In this document: one piece after another, positions 1 through 6,467 of the stretch
Position numbering within the stretch: the stretch's first letter is position 1
Layout of the letters: the number at the start of each line of letters is the position of its first letter
Assembly: GCA_023453655.1 (NCBI GenBank)
Contig: JAEXTE010000443.1
Span: 1 to 7,219 of the forward strand
Origin: Pseudomonadota bacterium
GTDB lineage: Bacteria > Pseudomonadota > Gammaproteobacteria > Xanthomonadales > Xanthomonadaceae
Length of the DNA: 7,219 bases
Direction: 5' to 3'
The notes under the pieces: model-generated
The model's input: only the letters and a program-made list of their open reading frames with translations
Database searches by the model: none
What the model was told of the DNA's origin: nothing
Program-made: the position numbers and the translations under genes

Positions 1-1286
1 GTGTAGGCGAAGTCGAGCGCGGTGGAATTGCGCGGCAGCGACAGGATGTCGCCCTTGGGCGAGAACAGGTAGACCTCGTCGGGGAACAGGTCGACCTTGA
101 CGTTCTCGAGGAACTCCAGCGACGACCCGGTGGCGCGCTGGGATTCGAGCAGGTTCGCGATCCACGAGTGCGCGCGCGCCTGCGCGCCGCTGGTCGCCAT
201 CCCGTGCTTGTAGGCCCAGTGCGCGGCGATGCCGCGTTCGGCGATCAGGTCCATCTCCTCGGTCCGGATCTGCACCTCGATCGGCGAACCGTAGGGACCG
301 AACAGCACCGTGTGCAGCGACTGGTAGCCGTTGGCCTTGGGAATGGCGATGAAGTCGCGGAAGCGGCCGTCCAGCGGCTTGTAGACCGAGTGGGCCACGC
401 CGAGCGCGTGGTAGCAGTCGGCGACCGAGGTGAGCACGATGCGGAAGCCGAACACGTCCATCACCTGGGCGAAGGTCTTTCCCTCGCTGCGCATCTTGCT
501 GTAGATGCTCCAGGGCGACTTGACCCGGCTCACCAGGCGGTACTTGAGCCCTTCGCTGGTCAGGCGCTGGGCCAGCTGCGCCTCGATCTTGGCCATCGCC
601 TCGCGCCGCAGCATCGGCTGGCCGCGGATGTGCTTTTCCAGGATCAGGTGGCGCAGCGGATGCAGGGCGTGGAAGCCGCGATCCTGCAGTTCGGCCTTGA
701 TCAGGTTCATGCCCAGGCGCTGGGCGATGGGCGCGTAGATCTCGAGCGTCTCGCGCGCGATGCGCTCGCGCGCCGGCCCCGGCTGCGCGCCGAGCGTGCG
801 CATGTTGTGCAGGCGGTCGCTGAGCTTGATCAGGATCACGCGCAGGTCGCGCGCCATCGCCAGCATCATCTTGCGGAAGCTTTCCGCCGCCGCCTCCTGG
901 CGGCTGCTGAAGCTCAGCTTGTCGAGCTTGGTGACGCCGTCGACCAGTTCGGCCACGGTCTCGCCGAACTCGCCTGCGAGCTGCTCGCGGGTCAGCGGGG
1001 TGTCTTCGATCGTGTCGTGCAGGATCGCCGCGACCAAGGTCTCCACGTCCACCTTCTGGTCGGCCAGCACCTTCGCCACCGCGACCGGGTGGGTGATGTA
1101 GGGCTCGCCCGACTTGCGCGTCTGTCCCTCGTGGGCCGCCGCGCCCACCGCCCAGGCGCGCCGCAGCAGGGCGCGCTGGTCCTCGGGCAGGTATCCGGCG
1201 GCGCGCTCGAACTCGCGCACGTAGTCCGGCACGTCCTCCTCGGACGAAGGCACGGGCTGGATCAGGGCGGGAACACCGGACGTCAT
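1..1286 (-). CDS. spoT: Bifunctional (p)ppGpp synthetase/hydrolase SpoT, partial (C-terminus beyond left edge)
   Basis: This is a RelA/SpoT-type enzyme that makes pppGpp/ppGpp from GTP/GDP and ATP and hydrolyses it back. It controls the stringent response in the cytoplasm. 428 complete residues are visible. The hydrolase HD domain is intact: H90-D91 in the motif HDTIEDT (E94, D95), and D157 to N161 in SDRLHN. The synthetase domain follows at about 240-350, with candidate catalytic D277 (in MDVFGFRI), the GYQSLHT motif (H325) and E337 (in EVQIRT). A TGS domain begins near residue 400 (LFPDEVYLFSPKGD) and is cut by the window edge, as are any helical, zinc-finger and ACT regions. An intact HD site and a position downstream of rpoZ favour SpoT over RelA, whose hydrolase is usually degenerate. 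The start is ATG at 1286, with no clear Shine-Dalgarno. The family is certain; full length cannot be judged. Confidence 0.95.
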   Translation of the reverse strand, partial: MTSGVPALIQPVPSSEEDVPDYVREFERAAGYLPEDQRALLRRAWAVGAAAHEGQTRKSGEPYITHPVAVAKVLADQKVDVETLVAAILHDTIEDTPLTREQLAGEFGETVAELVDGVTKLDKLSFSSRQEAAAESFRKMMLAMARDLRVILIKLSDRLHNMRTLGAQPGPARERIARETLEIYAPIAQRLGMNLIKAELQDRGFHALHPLRHLILEKHIRGQPMLRREAMAKIEAQLAQRLTSEGLKYRLVSRVKSPWSIYSKMRSEGKTFAQVMDVFGFRIVLTSVADCYHALGVAHSVYKPLDGRFRDFIAIPKANGYQSLHTVLFGPYGSPIEVQIRTEEMDLIAERGIAAHWAYKHGMATSGAQARAHSWIANLLESQRATGSSLEFLENVKVDLFPDEVYLFSPKGDILSLPRNSTALDFAY

Positions 1287-1353
1287 CCCGCGAGCCTAAT
1301 TGGAAGGGGTCGAATGGGGAATAGGGGCGCCCCGGCAAAGCGCGCAAACGCGA

Positions 1354-1375
1354 AGGCCCCGCCGGAGCGGGGCCT
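1354..1375 (-). terminator. Probable rho-independent terminator of rpoZ
   Basis: A perfect 8-bp stem (1354-1361 with 1368-1375, AGGCCCCG/CGGGGCCT) can extend by one C-G pair (1362/1367) around a four-base loop. Read on the minus strand it lies about 50 nt past the rpoZ stop and is followed by TTCGCGTTTG, a short, interrupted T-rich tail. The stem is strong, but the tail is weak compared with a textbook terminator, so read-through into spoT is plausible. On the plus strand there is no T run after the stem. Confidence 0.55.
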
Positions 1376-1382
1376 CGCCGGA

Positions 1383-1423
1383 AACGCCAGCGGGAAGATC
1401 CATCGCGGATCCCGCAAGGCGTT
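1383..1423 (-). other. Long imperfect hairpin directly after rpoZ
   Basis: The inverted repeat has three stem blocks. AACGCC (1383-1388) pairs with GGCGTT (1418-1423). GCGGG (1390-1394) pairs with CCCGC (1411-1415). ATCC (1398-1401) pairs with GGAT (1407-1410), leaving a five-base loop. One A faces AA between the first two blocks, and AAG bulges between the second and third. It begins 2 nt beyond the rpoZ stop codon and only 7 nt separate it from the next hairpin. It could protect the rpoZ 3' end, form part of a double terminator, or act in attenuation ahead of spoT. The pairing is seen; the function is inferred. Confidence 0.45.
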
Positions 1424-1424
1424 C

Positions 1425-1727
1425 TTACAGATCGTCGCCCTTCATGTCGTCGTCGCCGGCGACCACTTCGGCGGCGGCCCACTCCAGCGCTTCGCGCTCC
1501 TTGCGCTCGCGCTCGGCCTTGTCGACGGCGTCGATGAACGGCTGGTCGATGCGGCGCGCGGCGATCTCGCGCAGCGCCAGCACGGTCGGCTTGTCCTGCG
1601 CCTCGGCATTGTCGATCTGCGGATCGACGCCGTTGGCGAGCTGGCGGGCGCGCTTGGCGGCCATCATGACGAGCTCGAAGCGGTTGTCGACCACTTGCAG
1701 GCAATCTTCAACGGTGATGCGGGCCAT
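1425..1727 (-). CDS. rpoZ: DNA-directed RNA polymerase subunit omega
   Basis: The 100-residue omega subunit binds the beta' subunit of RNA polymerase and helps assembly. In Escherichia coli the omega N-terminus and beta' form ppGpp binding site 1. The sequence begins MARITVEDC, has the conserved core [16 protein letters not shown] at about 15-30 and [10 protein letters not shown] at 51-60, and ends in an acidic tail. That length and tail match xanthomonad omega. The frame stays open upstream to an ATG at 1799, which would add 24 Arg/Pro-rich residues. The start at 1727 is preferred because it gives the family N-terminus, has GGAG four bases upstream, and lies downstream of a good promoter that the longer form would overlap. 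It lies between gmk and spoT, the classical proteobacterial order, and ends in TAA just before two hairpins. Confidence 0.97.
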   Translation of the reverse strand: MARITVEDCLQVVDNRFELVMMAAKRARQLANGVDPQIDNAEAQDKPTVLALREIAARRIDQPFIDAVDKAERERKEREALEWAAAEVVAGDDDMKGDDL

Positions 1728-1731
1728 AAGT

Positions 1732-1735
1732 CTCC
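1732..1735 (-). promoter_or_regulatory. Shine-Dalgarno site of rpoZ
   Basis: Read on the minus strand, GGAG sits four bases before the ATG at 1727 (GGAGACTTATG). It supports this start over the ATG at 1799, and is the clearest ribosome binding site on the minus strand of the window. Confidence 0.7.
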
Positions 1736-1777
1736 GGCGGCGCGGCGGCCGTCGCTCAGTGTTGGGGAGAACCGGGA

Positions 1778-1806
1778 AGTCTAGGCAAACGGGCGGCAAG
1801 AATCAA
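1778..1806 (-). promoter_or_regulatory. Sigma-70-type promoter of rpoZ
   Basis: On the minus strand a -35 box TTGATT (1806-1801; 4 of 6 match TTGACA) and a -10 box TAGACT (1783-1778; 4 of 6 match TATAAT) are separated by exactly 17 nt. The expected transcription start is near 1770, giving a leader of roughly 45 nt before the ATG at 1727. The promoter lies in the 162-nt gap between gmk and rpoZ, one of the few non-coding stretches here, so rpoZ can be expressed apart from yicC-gmk. The inverted repeat 1791-1813 covers its -35 box and part of its spacer. Confidence 0.65.
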
Positions 1807-1813
1807 GCCGCCC
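1791..1813. repeat. 7-bp inverted repeat between gmk and rpoZ
   Basis: GGGCGGC (1791-1797) and GCCGCCC (1807-1813) are perfect inverted repeats around a nine-base A/T-rich centre. As RNA on the minus strand this is a hairpin 77 nt past the gmk stop, followed by GTTTGCC, so it could be a weak gmk terminator. As DNA it spans the rpoZ -35 box and part of the spacer, where an operator would sit. The sequence alone does not decide between these. Confidence 0.5.
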
Positions 1814-1889
1814 CCATTGAAATCAGCAAGTTAGGCTCGCGACGGGGCGGTTTGCAGCGCCTGCGCAGCCGTGGCGGGACCGGATCGGC

Positions 1890-2507
1890 TCAGTCCTCGG
1901 CCAGCAGCGCCCCGATCAGGCCGGCATGCCGCCGCACCTGCAGGCTCCGCCGCAGGCGGCTGGCCAGGAAGATCGCGCACATCTCGTCCACCGCGGTGTC
2001 GAAGTCCTCGTTGACGATGACGTAGTCGAACTCGTCATGGTGCGACATCTCCTCGCGCGCATTGGCCATGCGCCGGGCGATCGTTTCGTCGCTGTCCTGG
2101 CCGCGCTTGCGCATGCGCTCCTCGAGCGCGGCGCGCGACGGCGGGAGGATGAACACGCTGACCGCGTCCGGCACCTGTGCCTTCACCTGCTGCGCGCCCT
2201 GCCAGTCGATCTCCAGAAGCACGTCGCGGCCCGCGGCCAGCTGCGGCTCCACCGACTGGCGGGCGGTGCCCTTCCAGTCGCCGTGGACTTCGGCGTACTC
2301 GAAGAAGTCCCCGGCGCGGATCATCGCCTTGAACTCGTCGGCGGTGATGAAGTGGTAGTGCTCGGCGTGCCGCTCGCCCGGGCGCGGCCCGCGCGAGGTG
2401 AACGACACCGACAGGCAGATGTTGCGGTCGCGCGCCAGGCAGGCGTTGACGATGCTGGACTTGCCCGCGCCCGAGGGCGCCGCGACGATGAAGAGGGTTC
2501 CGCGCAT
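1890..2507 (-). CDS. gmk: Guanylate kinase
   Basis: Guanylate kinase transfers phosphate from ATP to GMP, giving GDP, an essential cytoplasmic step in GTP supply. From the start used here the protein has 205 residues, normal for the family. It begins MRGTLFIVAAPSGAGKSS, with the P-loop APSGAGKS at 10-17. The GMP-binding segment SFTSRGPRPGE is at 35-45 with R39 and R42, followed by EHYHF. LEIDWQGAQQV and the lid-like RMRKRGQDS come later. The frame is open to an ATG at 2537, which would add ten residues (MPGPDRQNPL). I prefer 2507 because family members commonly start just before the first beta strand. Neither start has a good Shine-Dalgarno. yicC ends 58 nt upstream, so co-transcription is likely. 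Confidence 0.96.
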   Translation of the reverse strand: MRGTLFIVAAPSGAGKSSIVNACLARDRNICLSVSFTSRGPRPGERHAEHYHFITADEFKAMIRAGDFFEYAEVHGDWKGTARQSVEPQLAAGRDVLLEIDWQGAQQVKAQVPDAVSVFILPPSRAALEERMRKRGQDSDETIARRMANAREEMSHHDEFDYVIVNEDFDTAVDEMCAIFLASRLRRSLQVRRHAGLIGALLAED

Positions 2508-2545
2508 CAGCGGGTTCTGACGGTCCGGGCCGGGCATTGTACGCG

Positions 2546-2566
2546 GCGGGCGCCGGCCGCGCCCGC
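2546..2566 (-). other. GC-rich hairpin between yicC and gmk
   Basis: A perfect 8-bp stem GCGGGCGC/GCGCCCGC (2546-2553 with 2559-2566) with a five-base loop begins at the last base of the yicC stop codon (2566-2568). On the minus strand it is followed by CGCGTACAATG with no T run, so it is not an intrinsic terminator. It would lie in a yicC-gmk transcript just ahead of gmk, where it could shield the yicC 3' end or affect gmk translation. The pairing is seen; the role is inferred. Confidence 0.4.
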
Positions 2567-3429
2567 TATTCGATGTTCTGCACCTGCTCGCGGATCTGGT
2601 CGATCAGCACCTTCAGTTCGACCGCCGCATTGCTGGTGCGGGCATCAACCGACTTGGATCCCAGCGTGTTGGCCTCGCGGTTGAACTCCTGCAGCAGGAA
2701 ATCCAGGCGCCGGCCGACCGGCTCCTTCTGCCGGAACACGCGCCGGATCTCGTCGACGTGGCTGGCCAGCCGGTCGAGCTCCTCGTCCACGTCGAGCTTC
2801 TGCAGCGACAGCACCAGTTCCTGCTCGACCCGCGCCGGGTCCGCGCCCTGGGCAAGTTCGGCCAGGCGCGCCTGCAACCGCGCCCGCTGCGCGTCCCGGA
2901 TCGCCGGGACCAGGCCGCGCACCTCGCCGGCGATGCGCTCGATGCCGTCCACGCGCTCCAGGATGGCCGCGACCAGCTTGCCGCCCTCGCGTTCGCGCGC
3001 GGCCACGAACTCGTCCAGCACCGCGTCCAGCAGCGCCAGCGCCTGCACCTGCAGTTCGGCCGGGTCGGCGGCCTGCGACTGCAGCACGCCCGGGAACTGC
3101 AGCAGCTCCACCAGGCCCACGCGCAGGTCGGGAAACGGCCCGCGCAGCCCGGCCGCCAGCTCGCCCAGGCGCGACACCAGGGCATCGTCGACCTGCAGCG
3201 AGACCGCCGAGCCGGTCGCGCGCAGGCGCAGCGTGAGGTCGACCTTGCCGCGCGACACGCGGCCGCCCACGCGTTCGCGCAGCGCCGGCTCCAGCGCGCG
3301 CAGCTCGTCCGGCAGGCGCACGCCCAGTTCCAGGAAGCGGTGGTTCACCGCGCGCAGCTCGCAGCCGAGCGTGCCCCACGGGGTGTTGCGCTCGCCCGAG
3401 GCGTAGGCGGTCATGCTGCGGATCGACAT
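2566..3429 (-). CDS. yicC: YicC family endoribonuclease
   Basis: YicC/YloC proteins are single-strand endoribonucleases. E. coli YicC has been linked to decay of the small RNA RyhB. The 287 residues equal the E. coli length. The N-terminus SMTAYASGE and the block [13 protein letters not shown] (about 23-35) followed by RLPDELR are the YicC N-domain signature. The C-terminal part (about 205-287) has the DUF1732 pattern: [14 protein letters not shown], a [22 protein letters not shown] core and a final [18 protein letters not shown]. The middle is helical and charged. It starts at ATG 3429, giving [10 protein letters not shown]; an internal ATG five codons later is less likely. It is divergent from rph across 68 bp, an arrangement also found in E. 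coli, and is followed by gmk. Confidence 0.95.
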   Translation of the reverse strand: MSIRSMTAYASGERNTPWGTLGCELRAVNHRFLELGVRLPDELRALEPALRERVGGRVSRGKVDLTLRLRATGSAVSLQVDDALVSRLGELAAGLRGPFPDLRVGLVELLQFPGVLQSQAADPAELQVQALALLDAVLDEFVAAREREGGKLVAAILERVDGIERIAGEVRGLVPAIRDAQRARLQARLAELAQGADPARVEQELVLSLQKLDVDEELDRLASHVDEIRRVFRQKEPVGRRLDFLLQEFNREANTLGSKSVDARTSNAAVELKVLIDQIREQVQNIE

Positions 3430-3497
3430 CGGGCATCCCGTGCGTCAGGGGAGGCAATGGTAATCTGGCGCCCCGTTTTCTGCCGGAAATCCCGTAC
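3430..3497. promoter_or_regulatory. Divergent yicC/rph intergenic region
   Basis: These 68 bp separate the start codons of yicC (minus) and rph (plus) and should hold promoters for both, since each is the first gene of its apparent operon. I found no convincing -35/-10 pair. TAATCT at 3461-3466 could be a plus-strand -10 box but has no good partner 16-18 nt upstream. A GGCGCC palindrome lies at 3467-3472. The assignment rests on gene layout only. Confidence 0.4.
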
Positions 3498-4222
<725 letters not shown>

Positions 4223-4226
<4 letters not shown>

Positions 4227-4615
4227 GCCGGCGACTGTCGCTGGTCACCGTGCTGGTGGCCGACTACGACGAGGCCATCGCCTGGTACACGCGCGCACTC
4301 GGCTTCGTGCTGCGCGAGGACGCCGTGCTGGGCGACGGCAAGCGCTGGGTCGTGGTTGCGCCTGCCGATGACGCCGGCTGCGCGCTGCTGCTTGCCCGGG
4401 CGAGCGAGCCCGCGCAGCGGGCGCGCATCGGCGACCAGGCCGGGGGCCGCGTGGCCTTCTTCCTGGAAACCGGCGATTTCGCCCGCGACCACGCCGCGAT
4501 GCAGTCGCGCGGGGTGGAGTTCCTGGAAGCGCCGCGCCACGAGCCCTATGCCACGGTCGCCGTGTTCCGCGACCTGTACGGCAACCGCTGGGACCTGCTG
4601 GAGCCGCGCCGGTGA
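4223..4615 (+). CDS. VOC (glyoxalase/bleomycin-resistance fold) protein of unknown substrate
   Basis: This 130-residue protein has the one-unit VOC layout. [23 protein letters not shown] at about 6-28 is the first beta-alpha-beta module, and the ending [16 protein letters not shown] is typical of the fold. The middle contains [20 protein letters not shown] and [15 protein letters not shown]. In glyoxalase I the metal ligands are His, Glu, His and Glu. Here I see no His in the first strand, no obvious second ligand, and Asp (in NRWDLLE) where the last Glu would fall. A metal-independent or non-glyoxalase role is therefore likely, by inference. It starts at GTG 4223, overlapping the rph stop by 4 nt, and ends with the same kind of overlap into rdgB, which suggests translational coupling. 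The substrate is unknown. Confidence 0.9.
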
Positions 4616-5214
4616 GCGCGCGCCTGGTGCTGGCCAGCGGCAACGCGGGCAAGCTGGCGGAGTTCCGCGCCCTGCTGGCCGATGCGGGCCACGCGCTGCT
4701 GCCGCAGGCGACCCTGGGCGTGGAGGACATCGAGGAGACCGGGCTGAGTTTCGTGGAGAACGCGCTGCTCAAGGCGCGGCACGCGGCGCGCGCGACCGGC
4801 CTGCCCGCGCTGGCCGACGACTCGGGCCTCTGCGTCGATGCGCTCGGCGGTGCGCCCGGCCTGTATTCGGCGCGCTATGCCGGCGGCCACGGCGATGCGC
4901 ACGCCAACATCGAGCGGCTGCTGCACGAACTCGACGGCGTCCCCCCCGAACGGCGCGGCGCACGCTTCCGCTGCGTGATCGTGCTGCTGCGCCACGCCGG
5001 GGATCCCGAGCCCCTGATCGCCGAAGGCAGCTGGACCGGCCGCATCCTCGATGCGCCGCGCGGCGCGCAGGGCTTCGGCTACGACCCCGTCTTCCTCGAC
5101 CCGGCGCACGGGCTGAGCGCGGCCGAACTGGCGCCGGCGCTGAAGAACCGCATCTCGCACCGTGGCCAGGCGATGGCGCAGCTGCGCGCGCGCCTGCACG
5201 AGGCCCTGCGCTGA
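4612..5214 (+). CDS. rdgB: RdgB/HAM1 family dITP/XTP pyrophosphatase
   Basis: RdgB hydrolyses the deaminated purine nucleotides dITP, ITP and XTP to monophosphates plus pyrophosphate, keeping hypoxanthine and xanthine out of DNA and RNA. The 200 residues match the family length. The nucleotide-binding motif ASGNAGKL is at 8-15. [18 protein letters not shown] is at 66-83, with D70 at the catalytic-base position (D69 in E. coli) and SARYAG just after. GFGYDPVF is at 154-161 and SHRGQAM at 182-188. It starts at GTG 4612, nested with the TGA of the VOC gene. GGAG at 4600-4603, eight bases upstream, supports that start. hemW follows after 25 nt, and rdgB and hemW are neighbours in many gammaproteobacteria including E. 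coli. Confidence 0.97.
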   Translation: MSARLVLASGNAGKLAEFRALLADAGHALLPQATLGVEDIEETGLSFVENALLKARHAARATGLPALADDSGLCVDALGGAPGLYSARYAGGHGDAHANIERLLHELDGVPPERRGARFRCVIVLLRHAGDPEPLIAEGSWTGRILDAPRGAQGFGYDPVFLDPAHGLSAAELAPALKNRISHRGQAMAQLRARLHEALR

Positions 5215-5239
5215 CGGCCGCCGGGCCCGCGGATTCCCG

Positions 5240-6436
5240 ATGCAGCTGATCCCGCCGCCGCTCTCGCTCTACGTGCACCTGCCCTGGTGCGTGCGCAAGT
5301 GTCCGTACTGCGATTTCAATTCGCACCAGGCGCGCGGGCCGCTGCCGTTCGAGGCCTATGTCGACGCGCTGCTGGCCGACCTCGACCACGACCTGCCGCT
5401 CGCCTGGGGCCGCACCGTGCATTCGGTGTTCTTCGGCGGCGGCACGCCCAGCCTGTTCCCCGCGGCGGCGATCGACCGCTTCCTGCAGGGCGCCTCGGCG
5501 CGCCTGCGCTTCGCCCCCGGGCTGGAGATCACCCTGGAGACCAATCCGGGCACGGCCGAGCACGGGCGCTTCGAGGACTACCTGGCCGCGGGGGTGAACC
5601 GCATCAGTTTCGGCATCCAGAGCTTCGACGACGGCTGCCTGCAGCGGCTCGGCCGGATCCACGACGCGGCGCGCGCGGAAGGGGCGGTCAAGCTTGCCCA
5701 GGACGCGGGCTACGACAATCTCAATCTCGACCTGATGTACGCCCTGCCCGGGCAGTCGCTGGCCATGGCCGCGCACGATGTCGAACGCGCCCTGGCGCTG
5801 GCGCCGGCGCACATCTCGCACTACCAGCTCACCCTCGAACCCAACACCATGTTCGCCCTGCGTCCGCCCGAAGGCATTCCGGATGAGGACCTGGCCTGGG
5901 ACATGCAGGAGCACTGCCAGGCGCTGCTGGCCGACGCGGGCTACGCCCAGTACGAGGTCTCGGCCTATGCGCGCCCCGGGCGCCAGTGCGCGCACAACCT
6001 CAACTACTGGCGCTACGGCGACTACCTCGGCATCGGCGCCGGCGCCCACGGCAAGCTCAGCCTCGGCGCGGAGCAGGCGATCCTGCGGCGCTGGAAAGTC
6101 CGCCATCCCACCGCCTGGCTGGCCGCTGCCGGCACGGAGAACGCGATCGGCGGCGACGAGCGCGTCGCGGTCGCGCAGCGGCCGTTCGAATTCATGCTCA
6201 ACGCGCTGCGGCTGGTGGACGGCTTCGCCCTGGCCGACTTCGAGGTCCGCTGCGGCCTCCCGGCCGCGGCCATCGATGCGCCGCTGGCGCAGGCCGTCGA
6301 ACGTGGCTGGCTGACCCTGGACGAGGGCCGCGTGCTCCCCACCGCCCTGGGCCGCCGCTTCGGCAACGACGTCATCGCCCTGTTCCTGGCGGATGGGCCG
6401 GCGATGGGAAGTGGCCGATCCGCGCCGGGCATGTAA
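5240..6436 (+). CDS. hemW: Radical SAM heme chaperone HemW
   Basis: HemW is a radical-SAM-family protein related to HemN that binds heme and delivers it to target proteins. It is often misannotated as oxygen-independent coproporphyrinogen III oxidase. The 398 residues begin MQLIPPPLSLYVHLPWC. The cluster motif is C17-x3-C21-x2-C24 (CVRKCPYC) followed by DF, so the extra Cys of true HemN (CxxxCxxCxC) is absent. FFGGGTPSLF at 64-73 is the SAM-binding glycine motif. LETNPGT, RISFGIQSF and NLDLMYALPGQ follow in normal order, then NLNYWRYGDYLGIGAGAHGK, typical of HemW, and a winged-helix-like C-terminal part. The frame is open upstream, but ATG 5240 gives the family N-terminus and does not overlap rdgB. 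The last 14 or so residues (DGPAMGSGRSAPGM) look like an unconserved extension. Confidence 0.95.
   Translation: MQLIPPPLSLYVHLPWCVRKCPYCDFNSHQARGPLPFEAYVDALLADLDHDLPLAWGRTVHSVFFGGGTPSLFPAAAIDRFLQGASARLRFAPGLEITLETNPGTAEHGRFEDYLAAGVNRISFGIQSFDDGCLQRLGRIHDAARAEGAVKLAQDAGYDNLNLDLMYALPGQSLAMAAHDVERALALAPAHISHYQLTLEPNTMFALRPPEGIPDEDLAWDMQEHCQALLADAGYAQYEVSAYARPGRQCAHNLNYWRYGDYLGIGAGAHGKLSLGAEQAILRRWKVRHPTAWLAAAGTENAIGGDERVAVAQRPFEFMLNALRLVDGFALADFEVRCGLPAAAIDAPLAQAVERGWLTLDEGRVLPTALGRRFGNDVIALFLADGPAMGSGRSAPGM
6389..6423 (+). repeat. Imperfect inverted repeat in the hemW 3' end
   Basis: GCGGAT (6389-6394) pairs with ATCCGC (6418-6423) and GGCC (6396-6399) with GGCC (6413-6416). One G-G mismatch and a 13-base loop complete the structure. 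It lies within the last codons of hemW, in the tail that looks unconserved, and has no T run after it. It may be a chance feature of GC-rich DNA or a hairpin between hemW and the next gene. Confidence 0.3.
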
Positions 6437-6467
6437 GTATTCCGGCACCTCCGGGCCGGTCATCCGC

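Noticed and set aside
1287..1353. Possible spoT promoter (TTGCGC, 18 nt, TATTCC) and a GGGGCGCCCC palindrome at 1324-1333
   Set aside because: Both boxes match only 3 of 6 consensus positions, and short GC palindromes are expected by chance here; too weak to annotate.
168..1784. 538-codon open frame on the plus strand across spoT and rpoZ
   Set aside because: It is antisense to two certain genes, is Arg/His/Leu/Ala-rich as expected of a shadow frame in GC-rich DNA, and has no recognisable domain.
1728..1799. 24-residue N-terminal extension of omega
   Set aside because: It would overlap the promoter and lacks the family N-terminus, whereas ATG 1727 has a proper ribosome binding site.
5162..5239. 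26-residue N-terminal extension of HemW
   Set aside because: It is an Arg-rich readthrough of antecedent rdgB sequence in another frame; ATG 5240 matches family N-termini.
6437..6467. CCGGC/GCCGG hairpin (6442-6459) as a hemW terminator
   Set aside because: Only 5 bp with an eight-base loop and no T run on either strand.
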